A stretch of 64,000 bases of DNA from Mageeibacillus sp. UBA4314 (lineage in GTDB: Bacteria > Bacillota > Clostridia > Saccharofermentanales > Saccharofermentanaceae), in NCBI GenBank assembly GCA_002394605.1, contig DGUI01000033.1, positions 70,028 through 134,027 on the forward strand, written 5' to 3'. A program made the translations under genes and the position numbers. Each line of letters starts with the position of its first letter. The first letter of the stretch is position 1. Below are positions 15,342-24,974 of this stretch, one piece after another. The notes under the pieces were generated by a model that saw nothing but the letters and a program-made list of their open reading frames with translations, was not told the DNA's origin and made no database searches.

Positions 15342-16008
15342 GGTACTAAGACAGAGATCGCCTGTATCAGAACCGTACTGGCAGGAGTTTGATTACGATC
15401 CGCACGGCAATATAACAGTTGCCGGGATGCTGGACGAACTGAATTACAAAGACGATCTTAAGGATATTACAGGTGAATCCGCTCCGCGTATACAGTGGGA
15501 ATGTTCCTGTCTTCAGGGAATGTGCGGCGGATGTGCCATGGTGATCAATCACGTTCCGAGACTTGCATGTGAGACATTCATTGCCGATCTGAAGGGGGAT
15601 ACTATAATCTTGGAGCCGCTAAGCAAGTTCTTCACTCTCTCTGATCTCGTGGTCGACAGAGGTATCATACAGGAGAATCTCAAGAAAGCTGATGCTTTTA
15701 TTGAGGAGTACAGATTCGATCCCGGTGCAGACCATGACCGGATGTATTCTGTAGCCAAGTGCCTTAAGTGCGGCCTCTGTCTTGAGGTTTGCCCGAACTA
15801 TAAGGATGGCAAGCGTTTCTTTGGCGCGATGTTTGCCAACGACTGTTATCTCATATCCGCAAGGAGCGGTAAGCATGAAGAGGAGATCAGGAAGTCCTAT
15901 GGAGAACATTTCGCGAAGGGATGCTCAAAGTCTCTCTCCTGCATGGACGTGTGCCCGGTGAAGATAGAGACTCTGGCATCCATTTCGCGGATGAACAGAG
16001 GAAAATGA
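15331..16008 (+). CDS. frdB: Fumarate reductase/succinate dehydrogenase iron-sulfur subunit
   Basis: 225 residues. 2Fe-2S ligands C60, C65, C68 and C80 (CLQGMCGGC...C); bacterial ferredoxin motif CLKCGLCLEVCP (C144, C147, C150, C154); third set C198, C204, C208 (CSKSLSCMDVCP). Transfers electrons between the quinone/anchor and flavoprotein. ATG 15331 overlaps the frdA end by 11 bases. Its stop is one base from the stop of the convergent ABC gene, leaving no room for a terminator. Confidence 0.93.
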   Translation: MRVKVLRQRSPVSEPYWQEFDYDPHGNITVAGMLDELNYKDDLKDITGESAPRIQWECSCLQGMCGGCAMVINHVPRLACETFIADLKGDTIILEPLSKFFTLSDLVVDRGIIQENLKKADAFIEEYRFDPGADHDRMYSVAKCLKCGLCLEVCPNYKDGKRFFGAMFANDCYLISARSGKHEEEIRKSYGEHFAKGCSKSLSCMDVCPVKIETLASISRMNRGK

Positions 16009-16009
16009 A

Positions 16010-16807
16010 TCATGATCCCGTTCCGGAGTATTTGCGTGCACCCAGCATCCAGAACTTGTAGCTTAATATGAAGAATACGATGCCTATCGGAAGTGACAGG
16101 TAAGACAGGAACAGGTCTTCTCCGGGTCTCATGACGACAAGGCTCGGGTAGTATGCGATAAACGCAATCGGGATCAGGAATGAGAATATGATCCTGAATA
16201 CTCCGCTGAAGATCGTAACGGGATATCTTGCATAGTCCTTGAACTTGAACATGAGGATCATGACCATGCCGGAACCCCTGATCCAGAAACACGTTGCTGC
16301 TGCAAAGTTCATGATGGAGATCATGAACAGTGAGGCCGCAAACAGGTTTACGATGAGCATCAGCACAGTAAGGGGAGTTACGGCGAGATCGAGGTGCGGC
16401 CAGGCATAGATGAGCGTTCCAAGCCCGAAGACAAGCTGCCCTAATCCTTTTACGTCAAAAACTTCCGAAATGTAGTAGAAGAATACATTTATGGGTCTGA
16501 AGCAGTATTTGATGAAGTCACCGGATTCCACGGCAAATCTGAGACTCCAGTTGTTGTCGAAGAAACACTGTACGGGGGTCAGCGCGAGCAGTGAGAACCC
16601 ATACAGGAAGAGCATCTCATATTTGCTCCATCCGTTGATCGACGAGAAGTTGTTGAACAGGATGGCGAACGATAAGAATCCGACAAGGTTTGTCAGTATC
16701 ATTCCGATGTTCGAGATGATGAAGTCAGCACGGTAACTCATCTTTGATTTGAGATCCTGCTTGAGGATCTTGAAGTATATCTTTGTATAGAAACTTAATC
16801 CCCGCAT
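16010..16807 (-). CDS. ABC-2-type exporter permease (second permease)
   Basis: 265 residues with six predicted helices, N-terminus MRGLSFYTKIYFKILKQDLKSKMSYRADFIISNIGMI. This belongs to the uncharacterised ABC-2 permease type (COG3694-like) found as ATPase-permease-permease triplets; related triplets export drugs such as viologens. Last gene of the minus-strand triplet, one base after its partner gene. C-terminus PIGIVFFILSYKFWMLGARKYSGTGS. Confidence 0.8.
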   Translation of the reverse strand: MRGLSFYTKIYFKILKQDLKSKMSYRADFIISNIGMILTNLVGFLSFAILFNNFSSINGWSKYEMLFLYGFSLLALTPVQCFFDNNWSLRFAVESGDFIKYCFRPINVFFYYISEVFDVKGLGQLVFGLGTLIYAWPHLDLAVTPLTVLMLIVNLFAASLFMISIMNFAAATCFWIRGSGMVMILMFKFKDYARYPVTIFSGVFRIIFSFLIPIAFIAYYPSLVVMRPGEDLFLSYLSLPIGIVFFILSYKFWMLGARKYSGTGS

Positions 16808-16808
16808 G

Positions 16809-17624
16809 TTAACCTCCGTTTACAGTTATCTTCTTCACTGAGTATCTCCAGAACAGCGAACTTGCCGCAGACATTACAACTGCCCAGATAAGCTGGATCC
16901 CCAACAGTTTCAGAGTTCCTGCCAAGTCAGTTGCATCCCCCTTGACGAGCATGATCGACAAAGGCACATCGTATACCGCCCTGAACGGCATGAATTCGAC
17001 TATGGTCCTGATCGTATCAGGGAAGAATGCCAGCGGGATCGTGGCGCCTGACAGGAGCAGCACGATGCTCTCCTTCATGATGTTGATACCCCATGTCGAT
17101 TCCGTGTAAAGACAGATCGTTGCAACGAACATATCGATATTAAAGTTGATGATCATCGCAAGAACTACCGATACAACGAAGAAGAGCATGTTCGTTCCCA
17201 TCGGGATGGCACCCTTGGTGACTATCATGACTATTACAAATGTCGGCAGGAAGGTCAGGCAGAAATTGCACGCAAGTGATCCCGAATAAGACCAGAATAT
17301 GTAGCTTCTGTACTTCATCGGCTTGAGCAGGTCCAATACGATCTTGCCGGACTGTATAGATCTGCTCATATCCCAGACGACATACATCTCCATGAAGTAG
17401 AACAGTGCGCTCGCCAGAACGAGATAGATGAGCGTATCGTTGAACGTCATTCCGTTGACCGTGTCTGTTCCCGATGAAGCATAGATGGACTTCCACAGGA
17501 AGTAGACGAGCAGAAGATATATGAGGTTGCCGACGATCGTAACCAGTGTTCCAAGCCTGAAATTAAGCGACTCGATAATGCCGGCTCTTGTAAGCGCGAG
17601 TCTTTTGCGTATTGCTTCGCCCAT
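16809..17624 (-). CDS. ABC-2-type exporter permease (first permease)
   Basis: 271 residues, six helices, begins MGEAIRKRLALTRAGIIESLNFRLGTLVTIVGNLIYLLLVYFLW. COG4587-like pattern with an amphipathic N-terminus and FNDTLIYLVLASALFYFMEMYVVWDMSRSIQSGKIVLDLLKPM, a stretch characteristic of this permease type. Paired with 16010-16807; both need the ATPase encoded directly upstream (gap one base). Confidence 0.82.
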   Translation of the reverse strand: MGEAIRKRLALTRAGIIESLNFRLGTLVTIVGNLIYLLLVYFLWKSIYASSGTDTVNGMTFNDTLIYLVLASALFYFMEMYVVWDMSRSIQSGKIVLDLLKPMKYRSYIFWSYSGSLACNFCLTFLPTFVIVMIVTKGAIPMGTNMLFFVVSVVLAMIINFNIDMFVATICLYTESTWGINIMKESIVLLLSGATIPLAFFPDTIRTIVEFMPFRAVYDVPLSIMLVKGDATDLAGTLKLLGIQLIWAVVMSAASSLFWRYSVKKITVNGG

Positions 17625-17625
17625 G

Positions 17626-18573
17626 TCAGATCCCTCCTTCGTAGATCTTCTTTATGACTTCTTCCGTGGAGATCTCCTCGAGCTTGATGTCGCGGATGTT
17701 CTTCTCCTTCTGGATGCTCCTTAAGACTTCCATCATGTCTTCGCGGCTCTCGTCAATAAGGTGTTCTTCCCAGATATCGTTATCGAGCCTGACCTTAAGA
17801 GTCCTGTAAGAACCGAAGAAGCTCTTCAGATGTTCGATATCGTTATCGTAGATCTTCCTGCCCTTATCGATTATCACTATCCTCTCGCAGAGCGCATCAA
17901 CGTCGCCCATGTCGTGAGTGGTGAGGATGACGGTAGTCTTCTTTTCCTTGTTAAGCCCCTTAATGAGCTCCCTGATCGTTGCCTTCATGGATACGTCAAG
18001 ACCTATCGTGGGTTCATCAAGGAAAACGATCCCGGGATCATGAAGGAAAGCTGCCAGTATATCACTTAAGGTCCTCTGGCCAAGTGACATCTGCCTTACT
18101 GTCTTGTGCAGGAGCGGCTCAAGATCAACGAAAGACCTGTAAAGCTCGATCATCGTATCGTATTCCTTGTCTTCCACGAGGTAGATGTCCTTGAGGAGCT
18201 TAAATGATTCAATGAGGGGGAGGGACCACCAAAGCTGTGATCTCTGCCCGAAAACAACCCCGATGTTTGCAGCATTGTTCGTCCTGTCCCTGTAAGGGAT
18301 CATTCCGTTGACACTGATCTCTCCTGACGTGGGCTCCAATACGCCTGTCATGATCTTGATCGTGGTGGATTTGCCTGCACCGTTCGGGCCCAAGTATCCG
18401 ACGATCTCTCCTCTTTTTATCTCCATTGAAACATTATCTACTGCCCTCAGGGTCTTATAGTCACGCGAGAAAAGATCCCTGATGCTGCCCTTAAGTCCCT
18501 CGTGTCTGTTAAGGACCTTGAATTCTTTTGTTATGTTTTTGAGAACGATCGCATTAGTGTTTGTGTTTTCCAT
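17626..18573 (-). CDS. ABC exporter ATP-binding protein
   Basis: 315 residues. Walker A YLGPNGAGKSTTIK, Q-loop FGQRSQLWWSLP (the QLWWDLP-type motif typical of COG4586 ATPases), signature MSLGQRT, Walker B GIVFLDEPTIGLD and H-loop ILTTHDMGD. C-terminal ~90 residues form the extension of this group. First gene of the triplet; the RBS is ggacgggg. Drives the two permeases 16809-17624 and 16010-16807; substrate unknown. Confidence 0.92.
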   Translation of the reverse strand: MENTNTNAIVLKNITKEFKVLNRHEGLKGSIRDLFSRDYKTLRAVDNVSMEIKRGEIVGYLGPNGAGKSTTIKIMTGVLEPTSGEISVNGMIPYRDRTNNAANIGVVFGQRSQLWWSLPLIESFKLLKDIYLVEDKEYDTMIELYRSFVDLEPLLHKTVRQMSLGQRTLSDILAAFLHDPGIVFLDEPTIGLDVSMKATIRELIKGLNKEKKTTVILTTHDMGDVDALCERIVIIDKGRKIYDNDIEHLKSFFGSYRTLKVRLDNDIWEEHLIDESREDMMEVLRSIQKEKNIRDIKLEEISTEEVIKKIYEGGI

Positions 18574-18687
18574 TTCATCCCCGTCCTTTACATCTTTGAT
18601 GATTTCGAGTATATTTCAATCATCGGAAAATAAAACCCATAATCTTACGGAAAATCATAACAATATTACACAGGATGACAAATTACT

Positions 18688-19578
18688 ATGATACGAGAGA
18701 ATAAAGGTTGGATACTTAAGAATGATGACGGATCAGAGATCGTCAATTATGATGTGCCGGGGTTCCCGTCTTACTGTTATAACGGATACATATATCCCGG
18801 TTGCAGATGGGAGAAGATTCCTCATTTTCACGAGGATGTCGAGATCTGTGCACAGCGCAAGGGTACATCAGCTTACTGCGTGAACGGTAAGGATTATGTA
18901 CTGCATGAAGGTGAGACCATCTTCATCAATTCAGGCAGTGTACATTATTCGTATGCCAATCAGGATGAGAGGAGTTATTACACGATAATCGTAGCTCATC
19001 CCAATATATTGTGTTCTTCTTATAACGTTGAGAGAAAGTTCATCCTTCCGGTCACGGAGAACTCGGAATGTGATGTAATATTGTTTAAGAACGACTGTAA
19101 GTATGGCAGGAAGATGTTCAAGGACTGCATCAACCTTAACAGATATGTAGGTGATGAGTTCCTTACGACAAAGCAGTTCTTTGAGATCTGGAGCAATATC
19201 CTGGCAAGCTGTGATGATCTTTTTGACTTCAAGGGCCACGCTGATCCCAGGGATCCTCACATCGAGATATTCAAGGCCATGCTGACTTTTATAAGGACAT
19301 CATATAATGAGAAGATAACATTGGATGATATTGCCGCCAGGGGCAGGGTGAGCAGGACGATGTGCAATAATCTGTTCAAGAAGTTTGCAGGGAACTCACC
19401 TTTCGAGGAGCTGACAAAGGTGAGGCTGCGCAAAGTCAGTGAATACCTGACGGACAGTTCGCTGTCCATGGGCGACATCGCTTTAGAGACGGGATTCTCA
19501 TCAGCTAACTACATGACGGAACTCTTCAAGAGGGAGTACGGGATATCACCACGTGAATACAGGAATGGCTTGAAATGA
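18688..19578 (+). CDS. AraC-family transcriptional regulator with cupin sensor
   Basis: 296 residues. N-terminal cupin (about 25-110: HFHEDVEICAQRKGTSAYCVNGKDYVLHEGETIFINSGSVHYSY) that would bind a small ligand, and a C-terminal double helix-turn-helix (about 195-295), ending with SLSMGDIALETGFSSANYMTELFKREYGISPREYRNGL. Divergent from the ABC triplet (115-base gap), so it may control the triplet, or the ABC operon that starts 95 bases downstream. Ligand unknown. Confidence 0.92.
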   Translation: MIRENKGWILKNDDGSEIVNYDVPGFPSYCYNGYIYPGCRWEKIPHFHEDVEICAQRKGTSAYCVNGKDYVLHEGETIFINSGSVHYSYANQDERSYYTIIVAHPNILCSSYNVERKFILPVTENSECDVILFKNDCKYGRKMFKDCINLNRYVGDEFLTTKQFFEIWSNILASCDDLFDFKGHADPRDPHIEIFKAMLTFIRTSYNEKITLDDIAARGRVSRTMCNNLFKKFAGNSPFEELTKVRLRKVSEYLTDSSLSMGDIALETGFSSANYMTELFKREYGISPREYRNGLK

Positions 19579-19672
19579 CATTTGTCATATCGAAATCGTG
19601 ACTGCGCTCACTTGTGACGATCATCTCTAAAGATGATAATGAACCTGTAAAACAACGCAGGAGGCATTTGTT

Positions 19673-20614
19673 ATGTCAGAGATTCTTAAGGTTGAGGGAC
19701 TCGTAAAGAGGTATAAGGAACTGATCGCCCTGGATCATTTTTCCATGAGCGTTAATGAGGGAGAGATATTCGGACTCTTAGGTCCGAACGGATCAGGCAA
19801 GTCAACATGCATCAACTGCATTCTGTCGCTCCTGGAATACGACAAGGGAACGATCACCATCTTCGGTAAGGAGATGACTCCCAAGTCATATGACATCAAG
19901 GAGAAGTTCGGGATCGTTCCGCAGGAAGTGGCCGTGTACGATACGCTTACCGTATATGAGAATATTGATTTCTTCTGCGGCCTTTATGTCAAGGACAAGG
20001 CGACACGGGCTAAGTATGTTCAGGAAGCCATCGATTTTGTTGCTCTGAACGACTTTGTCAAGTTCCGTCCAAAGAAGCTGTCCGGTGGTCTGAAGAGAAG
20101 ACTCAACATCGCTTGCGGCATAGCGCACAAGCCCAAACTGATCTTCTTCGATGAGCCGACCGTTGCAGTAGATCCTCAGAGCAGGAACAAGATCCTCGAA
20201 GGCATTGAGGAGCTCAGGAAGAACGGTGCGACGATCGTCTATACCTCACACTACATGGAAGAAGTGGAACAGCTCTGTGACCGCGTGCTCATCATCGACA
20301 AGGGAAATACGGTTGCGGAAGGCACGATCGACGAACTGAAGAACATGATCAAGAAGAGTGAGATCATAACTATCGAGACGGCAGGTCTTGATGACAAGAC
20401 CATGGAGAAGATCAGGGAACTTACAAATGTCTACAGTGTGGGATACGATGGCCGGTTCCTCAAGGTTGAGGCAGGCTCCGGCAAGCATAACGTGATCGAT
20501 ATCGTGAACATCCTTCAGGAGGACGGATACAAGATGAAGAAGATCTTCTCCGAGCAGCCGACGCTTAACGACGTGTTCCTGGAGCTGACCGGAAAGACTT
20601 TGAGAGATGAATAA
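19673..20614 (+). CDS. ABC exporter ATP-binding protein
   Basis: 313 residues; Walker A LLGPNGSGKSTCINC, signature LSGGLKRRLNIA, Walker B LIFFDEPTVAVD, H-loop TSHYMEEVE. Multidrug/bacteriocin-type (CcmA-like) subunit with a C-terminal ~90-residue extension. ggaggcatttgtt precedes ATG 19673. Head of a five- or more-gene run: ATPase, two ABC-2 permeases, histidine kinase, response regulator. Such sets usually defend against cell-envelope-active compounds. Confidence 0.93.
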   Translation: MSEILKVEGLVKRYKELIALDHFSMSVNEGEIFGLLGPNGSGKSTCINCILSLLEYDKGTITIFGKEMTPKSYDIKEKFGIVPQEVAVYDTLTVYENIDFFCGLYVKDKATRAKYVQEAIDFVALNDFVKFRPKKLSGGLKRRLNIACGIAHKPKLIFFDEPTVAVDPQSRNKILEGIEELRKNGATIVYTSHYMEEVEQLCDRVLIIDKGNTVAEGTIDELKNMIKKSEIITIETAGLDDKTMEKIRELTNVYSVGYDGRFLKVEAGSGKHNVIDIVNILQEDGYKMKKIFSEQPTLNDVFLELTGKTLRDE

Positions 20615-20635
20615 GGGATCGTTGGAGGCGCAAAA

Positions 20636-21781
20636 ATGTTTAAGTATTATCTGAAGAGAGTGTTGAGGAATAAGATGTACCTCTTCTGGTGTTTTGCTTT
20701 TCCTCTCGTTATCATGGGATGCATGTACGCAGCTTTTGGCAATATATACGATGTGGAGAACAGTATCGATCCGATAAAGACAGTTCTCATTACTGAATCT
20801 GACGGTGGTTATGCGCACGGGTTTAAGACTCTTGTTGACAGATTTGCATCCGGTCCTGAGAAAACCTTCTTTGACATGGTACAGGCAAAGGGAAAGGAAG
20901 AGGCAATGGATATGCTTATGAAAGGCGACATAGAGATCCTTTTTGTTGCAGGTGATGAAGACATAAAGGTCTATCTGGCGCAGAATCATTCGACGGCTTC
21001 AGGTGTAGTTGCCAAGTCGGTTGCCGATATTTATAAGAGTAATTATAAGCTGATATCAGAAGCATATGAGACAGCTCCCGACAAGGTCGGTGAGATCGTA
21101 AAGGGACTGACGGAACAGTTCGAGTACACTAAGGTGGATTACGGTATTTTTGCTGATGATCCCAATCCTTACACATGGTATTTCTTCAGTACTCTTGTAA
21201 TGGGTATCTTCTTCACGGCGATGAACGGAGTCAGCCTTGTATCAGACCTCAAGGCAGATGTGTCCAACGAGGCTGCAAGACTGTCACTGTCTCCCGGCAG
21301 TAAGTCAAAGATGATCTGGTCCGCATTTGTGGCCAGGCTCCTGCCGGCTATCGTGATATCTTCGCTCCATCTTGTATGCTTGAGGTTTATATTCAAAGTG
21401 CCGATGGGGAATAACCCGTTAAGGATCATACTGTTTGTCCTGACTGCTAATATCTTTGCGATCAGCTTCGGCGTCGTTTGCGGACTTATCTTCAAGGGAA
21501 ATCTGGAATCAAGGGAGAACAAGACAACAGCCGTCCTCATGCTCTCGGTATTCATAAGCGGTGAGATGGTCATGCAGCTTCCCGGTATCATCGAAAGGTC
21601 ATTTCCGATCCTCAACGATATCAACCCGGCAACAGTCATGAACATGGCTTTCTACAGGATGTCAATGTACAATGATCCGCTTGATTTCTATCTGAACATG
21701 GGCAAGCTCATCGCAGTGTCAGTGATCTTCCTGACAATTGGCGTAATCGTATTAAGGAGAGAAAGATATGCATCTGTATAA
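20636..21781 (+). CDS. ABC-2-type permease (large extracellular loop)
   Basis: 381 residues: one N-terminal helix (about 15-35), a ~150-residue extracellular domain, then five helices at the C-terminus (from WYFFSTLVMGIFFTAMNGVSL). This is the ABC-2_membrane_3 plan of drug and peptide exporters. RBS ggaggcg. Overlaps the next permease by 14 bases; works with the 19673 ATPase. Confidence 0.87.
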   Translation: MFKYYLKRVLRNKMYLFWCFAFPLVIMGCMYAAFGNIYDVENSIDPIKTVLITESDGGYAHGFKTLVDRFASGPEKTFFDMVQAKGKEEAMDMLMKGDIEILFVAGDEDIKVYLAQNHSTASGVVAKSVADIYKSNYKLISEAYETAPDKVGEIVKGLTEQFEYTKVDYGIFADDPNPYTWYFFSTLVMGIFFTAMNGVSLVSDLKADVSNEAARLSLSPGSKSKMIWSAFVARLLPAIVISSLHLVCLRFIFKVPMGNNPLRIILFVLTANIFAISFGVVCGLIFKGNLESRENKTTAVLMLSVFISGEMVMQLPGIIERSFPILNDINPATVMNMAFYRMSMYNDPLDFYLNMGKLIAVSVIFLTIGVIVLRRERYASV

Positions 21782-22946
21782 GAGTTTTTTCAGGTTGTTA
21801 AGACGTAATCCGATCGGCATCATCATCTATGCGGCGATCTTTGTGGCGATGATCGTGCTGCTCTTCGTTATCGCAAGGGTTGATTCTTCATCAAACTCCG
21901 AGTTCAAGAATTCGAATAGTATCAGCTACATTGATAATGATGATTCTGAACTCAGCAAAGGTCTTATCAGGTATCTGTCAATAAACAATGATGTGACAGA
22001 CTACTCGGATAAGACGGAATCTGCGATCCTGGATCTTACCTTCTTCGGAATATCACAGTATCACATGACGATAGACAAAGGATTTGCTGAAGCAGTGATG
22101 AACGGTGATGACAGCAGGATATCTTACATTACGGACTTTGACATGTCCGGCGTTGTCTTCTCGATCAACGGTGATATCAACAACTTCATAAACACCTACA
22201 GGGAGTATAAGATCCTTGGAAAGACGGATGCTGAGGCAGCATCATCTGCTGTTGAACTCCTCTCTGATCAAACGCCCGTGAATGTTGTTACAGACGACAC
22301 AAAGGCGAAGGCTACGGGAGATGAACTCGTCGTATCACAGATCAATCAGTTCTTCTGCTACCTCGCTTTCGGATTCCTGGCTCTGGGTGTAGGGCATACG
22401 ATAATCGCAAACAATGAGGTAAAAGTAGTCAAGAGGATCGATTCTTCCCCTGTGCCGCGCAAGAAGATTAGTATTGCGAATACAGCAGGTCTTGTTACTT
22501 CCGGTGTCGTCATTTGGCTCGTTTTTGTGATCATCAATGTTCTGTTTGGATCCGGGACACAGATCTTCCGTGAATACTGGTGGGTTATCCTGATCAATTC
22601 GTTCCTGACGATGCTGGTCTGCTGTGCGCTGACTTCTGTTGTGACATCATTCAACATCAGCAATAACTCTCTGTCGATGATAACGAATATAATCAGCCTG
22701 TCGATGTCGTTTGTGTGCGGTGTGTTCGTTCCGCAGTGGCTGCTTGGGGATGGGGTCCTCTCAATTGCAAAGTTCCTTCCGTTCTACTGGTCGGTGTATG
22801 CGAACAACATGACCTTCGCATCGAGTAATGTGAAATTTGACATGCAGCAGCTGATCGTTTGCTTCGGCATGGAACTCCTTTTTGCAGCTGTCTTCGCACT
22901 CGCAGCTGTGTTCATCAGGAGCACCCGGGTGAGCAGCAAGGTGTGA
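21768..22946 (+). CDS. ABC-2-type permease (second)
   Basis: 392 residues with the same topology as its neighbour: N-terminal helix (about 12-35), extracellular domain to ~200, five C-terminal helices (FFCYLAFGFLALGVGHTII onward). The start ATG 21768 lies inside the end of the previous gene and follows aaggagagaaag. Probably forms a heterodimer with 20636-21781. The -10 of the kinase promoter starts immediately after its stop codon. Confidence 0.87.
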   Translation: MHLYKSFFRLLRRNPIGIIIYAAIFVAMIVLLFVIARVDSSSNSEFKNSNSISYIDNDDSELSKGLIRYLSINNDVTDYSDKTESAILDLTFFGISQYHMTIDKGFAEAVMNGDDSRISYITDFDMSGVVFSINGDINNFINTYREYKILGKTDAEAASSAVELLSDQTPVNVVTDDTKAKATGDELVVSQINQFFCYLAFGFLALGVGHTIIANNEVKVVKRIDSSPVPRKKISIANTAGLVTSGVVIWLVFVIINVLFGSGTQIFREYWWVILINSFLTMLVCCALTSVVTSFNISNNSLSMITNIISLSMSFVCGVFVPQWLLGDGVLSIAKFLPFYWSVYANNMTFASSNVKFDMQQLIVCFGMELLFAAVFALAAVFIRSTRVSSKV

Positions 22947-22952
22947 TATACT
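22944..22952 (+). promoter_or_regulatory. Extended -10 promoter giving a leaderless kinase mRNA
   Basis: TGA-TATACT with the hexamer at 22947-22952, TG at 22944-22945 (inside the upstream stop codon). Expected +1 at 22959, one base before ATG 22960. Allows independent transcription of the two-component genes. Confidence 0.5.
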
Positions 22953-22959
22953 TAATCAC

Positions 22960-24102
22960 ATGCGATGGAGTTTTGCGGATAAGTTGATCATCTTTATGCT
23001 TTGCGTTCTGCAGAGTTTTCTGGTAACGGAGTGGCTTACAGCCGGTCTGTATGTATCATGGGTCTTATCCGCACTCATTATCCTCCTTCTGACGGAGATC
23101 AAGAGCAATGCTTTATGGGCGTATATGGCGGCAATAACCGTGGTTTGTGCCGCCATCTTCCTTCCTGTGGTTGCCCTTGCTTTTCCTGTTGCCGTCTATG
23201 CCCTGGCATATCCGCGTCCCGGCAGGAAAAAGGTGCCTGATATGACATTCAGGATCGTTATCTGTGCAGGCATGATGCTTGAAGTCTACCTGCTCCTGCA
23301 AAGCATCGTATCCCTTGCGGCAACGGCAGCGATATCTGCGGTTGCCGTCTATCTGGCGGTCAGGACTTCAACAGCCGAGAGGAATGAAAGGCTGCTCCGC
23401 AGCAAATATGATGATGCAAGGCTGGATTCATATAATGCGAGAAGGTTGGGGGAAGAGATAATCAAGAATGCGGATAATGAAGTTTATACGGCAAGGCTCA
23501 AGGAGCGCAACAGGATCGCTCGTGAGATCCATGATAATGTCGGTCACATGATCACCCGTGTGATCGTTCAGATGCAGGCTATCAGGATAATCAACAAGGA
23601 TGAGAAAGTTGCCAGGCAGCTTGATTCCGTCAGCGAGACTCTGGATCTGGCAATGACCGGCATACGCAAGAGCGTCCATGAACTTCATGATGATTCGATA
23701 GACGTATCCATCGCGATAGGTGACATTATCAAGACTCTTCCGGGATCGTTTGACGTTGAGGTCAATACTTCGATCGATTCTCCTGCCGATAATGATACAA
23801 AGAACACTATTTTGGGTATAATCAAGGAAGCTGTTACGAACATATCGAAATACAGTAAAGGGGACAAGGTGCGTATCGAGGTGATCGAGAACAACACTTT
23901 CTGGCGTATCAGGGTGTGGGATAACGGCATCAATCCCGAGAGTGACATGGTCCTTAACAGTAATTATCTGCCTTCCGAGGGCATCGGATTGAAGAATATC
24001 GCTTCAAGGGCATCTTCACTTGGGGGAAGGGCTTCGGTAAGGAGCGGCAAGGACGGATTTGATCTTATCGCTACTTTGCCTAAGAAAGGAGATAACGGAT
24101 GA
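22960..24102 (+). CDS. Sensor histidine kinase (NarL/LiaS type, HisKA_3)
   Basis: 380 residues. About five N-terminal helices (10-130) without a large extracellular domain (intramembrane-sensing style), then coiled linker, dimerisation helix with phospho-acceptor His191 in REIHDNVGHM, and a HATPase_c domain (N-box KEAVTNISKYSKG, G-box GIGLKNIASR). Phosphorylates the regulator encoded next (4-base ATGA overlap). Likely senses envelope stress and controls the adjacent ABC exporter. No Shine-Dalgarno; start supported by the leaderless promoter. Confidence 0.92.
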   Translation: MRWSFADKLIIFMLCVLQSFLVTEWLTAGLYVSWVLSALIILLLTEIKSNALWAYMAAITVVCAAIFLPVVALAFPVAVYALAYPRPGRKKVPDMTFRIVICAGMMLEVYLLLQSIVSLAATAAISAVAVYLAVRTSTAERNERLLRSKYDDARLDSYNARRLGEEIIKNADNEVYTARLKERNRIAREIHDNVGHMITRVIVQMQAIRIINKDEKVARQLDSVSETLDLAMTGIRKSVHELHDDSIDVSIAIGDIIKTLPGSFDVEVNTSIDSPADNDTKNTILGIIKEAVTNISKYSKGDKVRIEVIENNTFWRIRVWDNGINPESDMVLNSNYLPSEGIGLKNIASRASSLGGRASVRSGKDGFDLIATLPKKGDNG

Positions 24103-24728
24103 TCAGAGTTTTGATCGTTGATGACGATCCGCTAGTGTCGGAATCGCTTAAGATAATCCTCGAATCGGAAGGGGACATTGAAGTCTCCGCTGCTCTCACA
24201 TCGGGCATGAAGGCGGTGGAAGCAGTCTCTTCTGACAGGCCTGATGTCATAGTAATGGACATCAGAATGGACGGCATGACAGGGCTTGAGGCAGCTGAGA
24301 AGATGTTGTCCTCGGACAAAGATCTTAAGATAATCTTTCTGACTACATTTCTCGATGATGAATATATCAACAAGGCTCTTAAGATCGGTGCATGCGGCTA
24401 TATAATCAAGCAGGATGCGGCAGCTCTTGCAAACAGTGTCAGAGCCGTTATGAACGGACAGAGGGTATTCGGCGGGAAGATCGTAGACAGACTGCCGGAT
24501 CTTCTGAACCGCAAGGAGAAGTTCGATTATGAGGAGTTCGGTATAACTGATAAGGAGAGGACCCTTATCGAATTCGTCGCTGATGGCTTGTCGAATAAGG
24601 AAATTGCGGATAAAATGTATCTTAGTGAAGGGACTGTCCGTAATCTGATGAGTTCAGTACTGGACAAGCTTGAACTTCGTGACAGAACGCAGTTGGCGTG
24701 CTTTTATTATCAGAAGATCAGGCCATAA
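24099..24728 (+). CDS. NarL/LuxR-family response regulator
   Basis: 209 residues. Receiver domain with the acidic pocket DDDP and phosphorylation site Asp54 (IVMDIRMDGM), conserved Thr in FLTTF and Lys in IIKQDA; C-terminal LuxR-type HTH (DKERTLIEFVADGLSNKEIADKMYLSEGTVRNLMSSVLDKL). Start overlaps the kinase stop (ATGA). Probably activates the upstream ABC exporter operon. Confidence 0.93.
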   Translation: MIRVLIVDDDPLVSESLKIILESEGDIEVSAALTSGMKAVEAVSSDRPDVIVMDIRMDGMTGLEAAEKMLSSDKDLKIIFLTTFLDDEYINKALKIGACGYIIKQDAAALANSVRAVMNGQRVFGGKIVDRLPDLLNRKEKFDYEEFGITDKERTLIEFVADGLSNKEIADKMYLSEGTVRNLMSSVLDKLELRDRTQLACFYYQKIRP

Positions 24729-24743
24729 GGGAAGGAGTATGTG

Positions 24744-24968
24744 ATGGAAGGTTTATTTTTTTTATGTCTCATACTTGCATTTATTGCATACGGGATCACA
24801 TCGATAGTTCTCTTTATAGTTGACTGTGTCAAGGCGAAGAGGCAGCAGCGCAAGGTTAAGACAGGAATAAAGGTGATGTTTATCACAGGCATCATCTCGA
24901 TCGTTAACGTAATAGCCTTTTTTGTGTTCCTGATGATATTGTCCATGGCCGTTGCCTACCATATGTGA
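24744..24968 (+). CDS. Small two-helix membrane protein, unknown
   Basis: 74 residues: helix about 3-26, a basic loop VDCVKAKRQQRKVKTG, helix about 45-70. aaggag 6 bases upstream supports ATG 24744 rather than the GTG three bases earlier. It follows the response regulator by 15 bases and belongs to the same transcript. Function unknown; possibly an accessory of the PstS-like protein or the sensor. Confidence 0.7.
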   Translation: MEGLFFLCLILAFIAYGITSIVLFIVDCVKAKRQQRKVKTGIKVMFITGIISIVNVIAFFVFLMILSMAVAYHM

Positions 24969-24974
24969 TGAGTT

